Origin: Adiantum capillus-veneris
Taxonomy: Eukaryota > Streptophyta > Polypodiopsida > Polypodiales > Pteridaceae
Direction: 5' to 3'
Length of the DNA: 64,000 nt
NCBI GenBank assembly: GCA_014529385.2
Contig: CM043947.1
Coordinates: 129,322,391-129,386,390, forward strand
Shown here piece after piece: positions 56,519-64,000 of the stretch. Position numbers and translations under genes: made by a program. Numbering within the stretch: the stretch's first letter is position 1; each line of letters opens with the position of its first letter. The notes below the pieces were generated by a model. That model was not told where the DNA came from, did not search any database, and saw nothing but the letters and a program-made list of their open reading frames with translations.

Positions 56519-56765
56519 AAATTTATTCACCTCCAAAGTCAAAATTATTTTTAATAATCGGCATTTTAATTGCAAAACCCAAGTCACTTTAGAAGTTTGC
56601 ATTGGTGAATTTACACAAGCACATACATTTTTGGTAGCACCATTGCATGGTCTTGATATGATTTTGGGAATGCCATTTCGTCATGAATTTGATCCGTTGA
56701 TTAATTATAAAACGGATTGTTTTCATCATTCTATTGATCTCTCTTCCCCCTTATCTCATCTATAG
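56156..56765 (+). pseudogene. Gypsy retropepsin fragment with in-frame (CT)n insertion
   Basis: First frame: RNGQPNGQSNVVTRNPNQRP, NGATVNLIEDANPNGMKW. After a shift, 56376-56765 reads LFKVQGTVKGESVTILLDDG (the D-x-G active site as DDG), SSHDFISARLAQ, then a Leu-Ser run from a (CT)n tract at 56472-56514, then TQVTLEVCIGEF and LVAPLHGLDMILGMPF, the usual protease C-terminal signature. The tract adds about 14 residues after the active-site region without breaking the frame. The fragment lacks RT and everything beyond. Confidence 0.78.
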
Positions 56766-56939
56766 GTGAGCTTTACAACATAAAATAAAATAAAAAACCA
56801 TTTTAAATTTAGTTATATATATTTTTAGAAAAAATTTAGAGCATAGGAATCATGATAAAAAATAAATTAGTTAAATGTAGTTTTAAAGGTTTTGAGTTAA
56901 AAATTTATCTCCTCTGTGTGAAGTATATTTTACAATGGG

Positions 56940-57440
56940 AGGTAAATTAAGTAAAGTGGTTAGTGATTACTTTCCTTGTGTAGAGGAAACTCACACTTGG
57001 AAGTGATTTAAGATAGTTAAAGTTAGCAGTTATTTGCTTTGTGTTGAACTATGTTGACACTTAGAAGTAACTTAAGTTAGATAGTCAAAGTTAGGAGTTA
57101 CTTGTTGTGTGTTGAACTATGTGGAACCACTTAGAAGTAACTTTAGATAGTTAAATTAAGTTAGGAGTTACTTGTTGTGTGTTGAACTATGTGGAACTAA
57201 CTTCGGTTAGATTTATCTAATGATTGTCTGTTATGTGTAGAGTAATACTCACACTATAGACAATTTAGGTAGATTAAATATTAATCTCTGGCTTTGTGTA
57301 GAGGTATTCTCACACCTAGAAGAGATTTAGATAAGTAGTGAATTTTGATTGCTTGCCATGTGTGGAGTTACACTCACACTTGGAAGTTATTGAGATAGAT
57401 TAAGCAATTTATTTATCATGATTCAGGTATAGAGTGAAAG
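56940..57440. repeat. Minisatellite, roughly 65-75-bp units
   Basis: Repeated AGTTAGGAGTTACTTGTTGT, GTGTTGAACTATGTGGAAC, CACTTAGAAGTAACTT, with more diverged outer units (TTGTGTAGAGGAAACTCACAC). About seven units. The two central ones are nearly identical. Confidence 0.75.
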
Positions 57441-57627
57441 CTCACACTTGATTTTTTTTATTTTTGGTATTTCTAATTTAAAGAGAATGAAAATTTATGT
57501 TTTTTTAAAAAACGATGGCGAATAAAGTAATGTAAATGGTATTAGAGTTCGATTTTAGTTGTGTATTTAGTAATTAGTCTTGTTTGAGTTTGTAGATTTT
57601 AAGAAGATGGTGAAAAGATATGAGTGA

Positions 57628-59669
57628 AACTATGTAGATGAATTGGTCAGTGGAAAGACTACATCAACGTTGAGGTGTAAGACCTACAACCATAATTTTA
57701 GCTGAAATGCTCGTGCAGGATAAAACAACATGTGTTCAAAATTCGTGGAAACGTGATAGCTTGCAAAACCCCCCCAAGAGGTATTGAAGAAAAAATTCCG
57801 GAGTGGGCGCTCACGGCAAAGAGAGCACATCTTGAGGGCAAAAAAAAGGGAGGTCCCAAAATGATGGCTCCATCTATGACTAGGGATGTGGATATGACAC
57901 TCGAGAATGATAAAAAACCCTCCCTTGACTCATGCTCAAGGTCAAGGAGGGTGTCATTAATCCTTTGTTGGGGCTTTTAGCTCTAATCCTACCACAAGCT
58001 CTCCTAACATAAGCCGAAGTGAAGCATGGACTGGAGGAGAACCTGCACCAAGTGGTTCTACTTTGTTGCATGTGAAATTCCTTTTAATATCATTCGAAAT
58101 TCTATCTTCAAAGATGCTTTAATGAGCACAACGAAGAAGGGTTTTGTGGTACCTGATTATAATAAGATGTGTACAAAATATTTAGATAAAGTGAAAACTA
58201 CATCAAAGAATATTTTAAAGCGCACAACTCTTGATTATGTGCCACAATATGGATGCACAATTTCTCTAGATGGCTGGACAAATTGTCAAAAGAAACCATT
58301 GATTAATGTGATGTTGATTTGTCCAAGAGGTTCCATCTTTCTTGAAGCGATCAATACATCCCTGAAAGAGAAAACTAGTGGATATCTTGCTGGTGTATAT
58401 GAGCGTTGAATCAGAAGAGCAGGGGGACCTAAGAATGTGACAGCCAGTGTCACAGATAATGCATCTAACTACAAAGCAATTGGAAAACCAAATGAAGCAA
58501 AGTATCCAAAGTTTATATGGGTTCCATGTGCTGCTCACACTTTGAATCTGCTCTTAAAGGACTTTGGAAGTGTTCCTTCTATTAAGCAAACTCTTCTAGA
58601 TGCAAACCACTTGGTGAAGTTTATAAGAGAGCATTCATTTTCTTATGCTTTATTTAGAAAAAAGTCCCCAACAAAAAATTTACAGATTTTTTGTGTGACT
58701 CGTTTTGTGAAGTGTATTACGTTCTCTCTACATAACAACAGGTTAAAGCAACCCTTGTTGAAAGAGTGACAAATAGAACATGGGACATTTGGCTTGATAA
58801 ATATCCCAAGTATGAACCTACTGCTTCCAAACACTATTAGCTTGTAAACTCTCCTGTTTTTTTAGAGAAATGTAGACAAGATTGTTACTTCACTCATCAG
58901 ATATGATTAGTGGACAAAGAAGCCTCGATCTTTGGATGGGTTTACTGGTACATGCATGAAGCCTGTTGTTGCGGTTAAAAGACTGTACATCTTATGCAAG
59001 AAAAGAGAAATCCATGATGAGGTTGTTTACCAAAAGACGATGGGAGCAGTTGCATACTCCTTTACGTGGAGCAGGGTTCGTCTTAGATCCCAAGTTCCAA
59101 ATGCACGATCAATCTTCAAATAGTGAAGTGATCAGTGATTACAAGAAAGCGTGTTTCCAACTATTAGGCAACGTGGATGGACAGGTGGCATACAAGAAGA
59201 CAACATATACTAGCAGAGAAGGAATGTTTGGGGATCCTTGGTATATAGATGCTATCAAGACTATGAGCGCACCAGTTTGGTGGAAAGAGTACGATAGAGA
59301 AAAGTGGAACTTCAACATGTGGCTATGAGAGTATTGTCTATTGCCGCCTCAAGTGGTAACTGTGAAAGAAATTGGTCTTCATTTGCTTTCGTGCATACTA
59401 AAAAATGAAATCGATTATGCCCTAAACGAGTTGCGGACTTGGTGTATGTATTTTGTAACATGCGACTTATGCATATTAAGCCATCAAAGTTAGCCACACG
59501 TGCCACTGAAGAGAGCTACAGACGCTTTCAAACACACGAAGCAATTGCAAATGAGCTCAGCTACGATGATAAAATGGAATGGAACCCGGAAGATATTGAT
59601 CCGGAATGTTTGGATGTCGAAAAAATTGATGACATGGTGCCTGTGATTGAGGGGACGGATGAGCTATAA
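57628..59669 (+). pseudogene. hAT-superfamily transposase (DUF659 type), broken
   Basis: Order of domains: a BED-like zinc finger relic (LRCKTYNHNFS, MFKIRGNVIACKTPPRGIEE), then DUF659 (EIPFNIIRNSIFKDALM, YGCTISLDGWTNCQKKPLIN, PRGSIFLEAI), VTDNASNYKAIGK, WVPCAAHTLNLLLKDFGS. The C-terminal dimerisation region is split by a shift near 59325 (SAPVWWKEYDREKWNF, then SIAASSGNCERNWSSFAFVH) and continues KPSKLATRATEESYRRF to the stop at 59669. Internal stops at 58409, 58767 and others. Would cut and paste hAT DNA with 8-bp duplications. This copy cannot, and I did not find its terminal repeats. Confidence 0.85.
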
Positions 59670-59960
59670 AGTTTGTACTAGATTCTCAATTAATTTTATA
59701 ATGCAAAAGTTGTGTGGAGTTTAGCTTCACAATCTCTCTCTCCTCTTCTCTCTCTCTCTCTCGCTCTCTCTCATTGTCTCTCTTTCTCTCCATCTTCTTT
59801 CTATCATTGTCGGAAAGAGGGAGGGAGAGAGAATAAAACTTAGACAATTGCAACAACATCCAACATGTTCATTTGTTCCAACAAATAGAGATTTACATAT
59901 CAAAAAGAGGTTTTAGTTACAAATCTTGAGATTTAAGATACAAAAAGAGCTTACTATTTT
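59670..59960. other. CT-rich tract and non-coding spacer
   Basis: Interrupted (CT)n at 59737-59801 with GAGAGAG just beyond 59817. Nothing coding seen. Confidence 0.6.
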
Positions 59961-59961
59961 T

Positions 59962-60770
59962 TGGGAGATTTAATTTAAATCATGGGTTGGATCCCATAAA
60001 AGATCAGATACGTGAAATTTTGAATTGTCGAATGAATCACTTGGACCCGCATTGCCTATCTCTTCTTTGATTACAGGCCCATATCTTGCCTCGTACCATG
60101 CCAACTTTATTTCTAGCTATGCTATACGAGCGCACATCATGGCTAGGGTCTCTCATTGACTTGCTAAATCCATGCCTTGGGTTGCGAGCTGCTCAATGAC
60201 TGTGGTTTCTTCGGGCAAATATGTGTAACCTCTCTTGCGAGGAGGGTCTTCTTGATTGGCTTCCCGTGCATGAATCTTCTCGATTGGGCGTCCTTTGCCG
60301 ACGCCTCCTATAGTGGAACGATCGTTCCAATCTACTTTGAGCCGCAATACATATTAACAATAGCATTGTTGCACAAAGTAAATTGCCACTTGATTATTAT
60401 TTAGTGGCGATTTGTATACTTGGATAAATCTTGAAAGGATATTTCTTGCGAGGACAGTGTGTTGCAAATCTGAAACTTTCAAGGGAGCGAAAGCCTTAGC
60501 ATTTTCTCTAACTTTAATAATGTATTGTGTACAAAACGATTTGGGCATAGCTGTCTGCATTGCCCGTAATTCAGTGGCTCTCCTTGAAGTTCCAATTCAT
60601 CTTCTTGGGAAGCCTAGCCAAAGCACTAAGATTTCCTTGAGCCACCCGAATCTCTTCCTCTTTGTAAATTTGTTGTTCCAATGCATGATTAAGCAAATGA
60701 TCATTAGGCTGTTGTGCATTTTGGTATTGAGCAATATCTTCCATGCCTGAAATGCAAAACAATTAACTTT
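59962..60770 (-). pseudogene. Decayed minus-strand coding sequence of unknown family
   Basis: Minus-strand peptides that read smoothly: GMEDIAQYQNAQQPNDHLLN (after CATTTCAG, a plausible acceptor, about 60744), IYKEEEIRVAQGNLSALARL, IEKIHAREANQEDPPRKRGY, YLPEETTVIEQLATQGMDLA, a TGA at 60153-60155, then LEIKLAWYEARYGPVIKEEI. Character is charged and coiled-coil-like. I do not recognise it. It could be the downstream end of the kinase-like gene to its right or a mobile-element protein. Confidence 0.4.
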
Positions 60771-61127
60771 AATGAGGAAAGCCTTAGCACTTAGAAAAGA
60801 GAGATGGTTTAGAGGATTTCGGCGATCCAACTTGAAATACTTTAAAACCCTAACTTGAAGAACTTTAAAGCGGTAACTAAAAATACGATTAAAGATCTAG
60901 TTTGAAATATCACCACACATTGCACACCATTAATGACAAAAAATATTGTTACTGGTCTAATCATCACAACAGGCCTCAAGCCAGATTTGGTTACAACATG
61001 ATAACCCCATATTTTAGGCCTATATAAAAGTTTGGAGAATTTCCCACTGGCAAGATGTTTGTTTACATTTTAACAAAATTCACGCTTGAGAACCTCAGAG
61101 GGCTCTAGAATACATGAAACCAAGCAT

Positions 61128-62313
61128 TTAAGCATACAGAGAGACTATATATATCAGATGCTTTGGTGAAAGGAGGAGGACTGGTGCTGATATTTTCAGG
61201 GGCAGCCCATGGATAATCTCGTTCAAATTGAGCTCTAGTTTGAGGGTTGAGATTTGGCAGCTTGGGAAATGTTGCCAAAGTGTTTGATGGTGTACTTTGT
61301 CCTTAGTTCGTGATCCCAGCATACACTTCTTTCTTAGTAGAATATTTCTAATGTGTAGATTGTTGTGAATGAAGTCGTGACTATGCACGAATTTGATCAT
61401 CTACATAAGAGCATTGTAGATCGGCAAAATGTTATCTATGAACTATTGTACAGTTCTAGATGTGTGCTGAAACTCTTTAAATGTAGTCTTGCTTCCATCA
61501 TGATGACATGCCTAAATCCACTGCTCAAGGTGACCTCCATTCCAAAGCTTGAAGATCAACATAGGCCTTTTGCTATAACGAACAAGAGCATGAGGCAATA
61601 TCATGCCACGATGCTAAATAGTAGTAGCAGTTGCTTCCACTAGCACTGTTTGTAATATTGGCTTGCTTCCTATCTGGTCCTTGTAGATCTTTGCCGCATA
61701 GACAAGATCTTTGAAGAGAGGATGGGCCATAAAAACTTGTTTCACATTTGCAAAACGTCCTTCATCTAATTGGGGTGCTTGCAAGTGAAAGATAGAATGT
61801 TCCCCAAGTAAGTGTAGGACAGGAGGACATGTAGTATCATCCAGGTGTATAGCTAAGGGCTCGACACGGGAAGGAGGAGGCACATCTTCTTCTGTCCTAG
61901 GACGTTTAAATTGAAGAGCCTTCGATCTTATCCTTTCTCTTCAATTCTGAATGTAGCTGTGCCATAAGCTGCATTCGCTCTTTGATTCCAGGTTTGGATT
62001 TGATTTCTAAATGAACTATACTCTCAAAGCTTCTAGTGACCTGGCCCAATAATTGCTTTACTGTGTTATGCATTACTCCATCAGTGTGTAGAGCTGGGTC
62101 AAATGTAACAGGGAATGCACTTCATAGTTTCAGTCGACACTGTTTCACAAGTTCAATCACGAAATCATCAAACTTTGCCTGTAGTGGATCAAATGACTGA
62201 TGCAAATGACCATCTGAAGTTCCATAGAGAGATAAAACTAGAGCATCACAAATGATTTTGTGATGTTGACGCCTGAACTTTGTCTCTACCATCACTGAAG
62301 CTTGAAAATACAT
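61128..62313 (-). pseudogene. Protein-kinase-like pseudogene
   Basis: The minus strand reads, from 62313: YFQASVMVETKFRRQHHKII, FDPLQAKFDDFVIELVKQ, a stop, LGQVTRSFESIVHLEIKSK, KERMQLMAQLHSELKRKDK. Then 61883-61614 RVEPLAIHLDDTTCPPVLHL. Then kinase motifs: NGGHLEQWI, FVHSHDFIHNNLHIRNILL (catalytic loop 61367-61353 with Asn for the catalytic Asp), GITN-stop-GQST at the DFG position, YPWAAPENIS (APE motif, 61209-61195) and TKASDIYSL. Stops in at least five places and a shift after the catalytic loop. The N-terminal 250 residues match no domain I know. Confidence 0.65.
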
Positions 62314-62439
62314 GAAGCAAGTATAAGTAAGGTAGATCTAGAATAGATATAAATTTGAGATATATGATTGTAAATAGTTCTAAACAAAAACATTTCATGG
62401 ACAATAATAACAGTCAGCAACAAAAGATCTAAACATATA

Positions 62440-63425
62440 TAATTCCTCCACGTGGTGGTCAAGAACAACCAAAGATGAAAAAGCATATAATACCAATCTC
62501 CCTGTAGTGTGATGTGATAGTCAACAGTAGTCAGGGACAAAGGATTTAAAATACCAAGCCCCTCTCTACAGTGCAACACGGTGGTCAACAACAGCTAGAG
62601 ATGAGAAACTTATTAAATCCAATCAACCTACAGTGCGACGCAATGGGCAAAAATAGCCAGGAGCGGAAGATGTAAGATATCTATCCCCTTCCTATAGTGC
62701 GACACTATGGTCAACAACAACCAGAGATGGAGAATGTATTAAAATACAATCTTCGTGTAGTGTGATGTGATGGTCAGCAACAACCAAGAAAGAAGGATTT
62801 AAAAACCTTAAACCTCTCTTTGTAGTGTGAGACGGTGGTCAACAACAACAAGAGATGAGGAATCTATTAAATCAAATCTTCTATGGTTTGACATGATGGT
62901 CAACACAAACCAAGAACGAAGGATTTGACAACCCTAAACCCCTTCCTACAGTGCGACACAGTGGTCAGCAACAGATAGAGATGAAGATCTATTAATTAAA
63001 TCCAATCTTCTTGCAGTGCGATATGATGGTCAACAACATCCAAGAACAAAGGATTTTAAGCCCTTTCCTGAAGTGGGACACGGTGGTCAACAACAGATAG
63101 AGACAAAGAATCTATTAAACCCAATCTTCCTGTAGTGCGATGCAATGGTCAACAACAACTAGGAAGAAAGAATGCAAGATAGCTAATCCCTCCCTGCAGT
63201 GCCACTTGGTTGTCAACAACAACCAAGTGGACAAAAAATCTAATTGCACATCCTAAGCTACTCTCAACAGTGCAACACGGAGGTCAGTATCAGTCAAGGA
63301 CGAAGCGTCTAAAGCCTAACCCCCCCTTGCAGTGTGTCACGAGGATCAACACAACCAAGGACGTGTGTCTAAACTCTCTCTCTTTGCAGTGTGACAAGGG
63401 GGTCAACACAGCCAAAGACAGTGAC
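62440..63425. repeat. Minisatellite of about 1 kb with paired ~62-bp units
   Basis: About 16 monomers built on (C/T)(T/A)(G/C)(T/C)AGTGCGACACGGTGGTCAACAACA-like sequence. Two monomer types alternate (one with AAGAACGAAGGATTTAAAA...CCCCT, one with AGAGATGAGAATCTATTAAATC), so the higher-order period is about 125 bp. Divergence rises toward the right end. No open frame. Confidence 0.85.
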
Positions 63426-63549
63426 AAACCTGAAAACTAACACTAAGGTGTGATCAAAGCTCCACAACAACAGCACTAGCAAATACAACCTGCAAACTAA
63501 CACTGAGGTGTGAGCAAAGCTCCACAACAACAGCGCTAGCAAATACATC
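63426..63549. repeat. Recent 62-bp tandem duplication
   Basis: AACCTGAAAACTAACACTAAGG...CACTAGCAAATAC (from about 63428) is followed by an almost identical AACCTGCAAACTAACACTGAGG...CGCTAGCAAATAC. Three differences seen. Confidence 0.9.
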
Positions 63550-63611
63550 TTTACAGAAAAAAAACATAAAAAAGCAGTAGAAGAGATTACGTGACAACCG
63601 TGATGGCACTA

Positions 63612-63637
63612 TCGCTATCGGTGATGTCACTCTCTCT

Positions 63638-63683
<46 letters not shown>

Positions 63684-63695
63684 GGCGATGTCAAT
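63612..63695. repeat. (CT)n microsatellite between ATCGGYGATGTCA repeats
   Basis: ATCGGTGATGTCA (63617-63629), then (CT)n 63640-63680, then ATCGGCGATGTCA (about 63681-63693). Confidence 0.85.
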
Positions 63696-63699
63696 GTCG

Positions 63700-64000
63700 C
63701 AACAGTTTGTTCAAACTGTCGCAAAGCCTTTTTTTTTAATAAAGCAAACAGTATTTGGATCAAAATATTGTTCGATTGAAATATGGTTTATTCGGAGATA
63801 CGTGTATAATTTGGGTATACAATGTATAATACCAAAATATACATACAATTTTTGTTATACAAACGTATAAATGCAGCTTACTGCTTGACACTTATGCACA
63901 AGATGATGATTTCAAAACCATATGGTTGCTTATGATTGACAATTCTGTGCACACATTTTTGGAATACACTATTCAAGAAAACTTTCTTTATTTCAAACAG
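63700..64000. other. No feature recognised
   Basis: AT-rich sequence with short frames only. Confidence 0.6.

Noticed and set aside
62440-63425. CRISPR-like array
   Set aside because: Units are adjacent, diverged and in a plant-type sequence. There are no constant repeats with unique spacers and no cas genes.

Overview
The window looks like nuclear DNA of a land plant. The evidence is one intron-containing gene for a predicted plastid-targeted protein, tRNA-iMet-primed LTR retrotransposons of plant type, chromodomain Ty3/gypsy elements, a Ty1/copia element, hAT elements and long (GA/CT)n and (TG/AC)n microsatellites. I cannot name the species. The gene density (one recognisable cellular gene, one kinase-like relic) and the TE-packed intron suit a large genome. 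No prokaryotic operon, CRISPR array, rRNA or tRNA gene was seen.

Region 1 to 18051 is a three-level nest of one chromovirus family. Element C (minus, right LTR 17473-18051, left LTR outside the window) is split by element B (minus, 2799-16468, TSD AGTTT). B is split by element A (plus, 3644-10263, TSD TCACA). All three encode Gag with a CCHC knuckle and protease, RT, RNase H and integrase, and A and B retain a chromodomain. All three are disabled by nonsense changes, frameshifts, deletions or duplications.

Region 18052 to 27590 is a decayed non-LTR (LINE) reverse transcriptase gene. It is interrupted by a nearly intact fourth Ty3 element, D (plus, 19416-27485, TSD CTAGG, LTRs of about 1.33 kb). 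D's gag-pol frame is broken only by one TAG, one 1-nt deletion and one TAA. D's LTRs differ from those of A/B/C except for a block of about 33 bp that all seven LTR copies share.

Region 27590 to 36620 holds the one convincing cellular gene, on the minus strand: exon 1 at 36107-36467 and exons 2 to 5 at 29851-29112. Splice phases join into one 255-codon reading frame with a transit-peptide-like N terminus and a DUF3110-like domain. Its 6.25-kb first intron contains an LTR element with two incomplete LTRs (E), a gag fragment, a gypsy pol relic and two copies of a short hAT-type MITE with 8-bp TSDs.

Region 36620 to 47000 is intergenic sequence, then a decayed Ty1/copia element (about 39888-43550) and two solo-LTR-like copies of another family (43558-44818 and 45698-46902). 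Region 47000 to 57450 is AT-rich sequence, a decayed chromovirus in the unusual order pol-LTR-gag (49248-54075), GA-rich simple sequence, a 5' end fragment of a minus-strand LTR element, a retropepsin fragment with an in-frame (CT)n tract, and a minisatellite. Region 57600 to 64000 has a hAT transposase pseudogene (plus), a protein-kinase-like pseudogene (minus), a minisatellite of about 1 kb with roughly 62-bp units, and a short tandem duplication.

I see no new multi-gene system here. The items best worth following are the LTR block conserved between divergent families, the nested self-insertions, the TE-loaded intron, and the MITE pair with a natural empty site.
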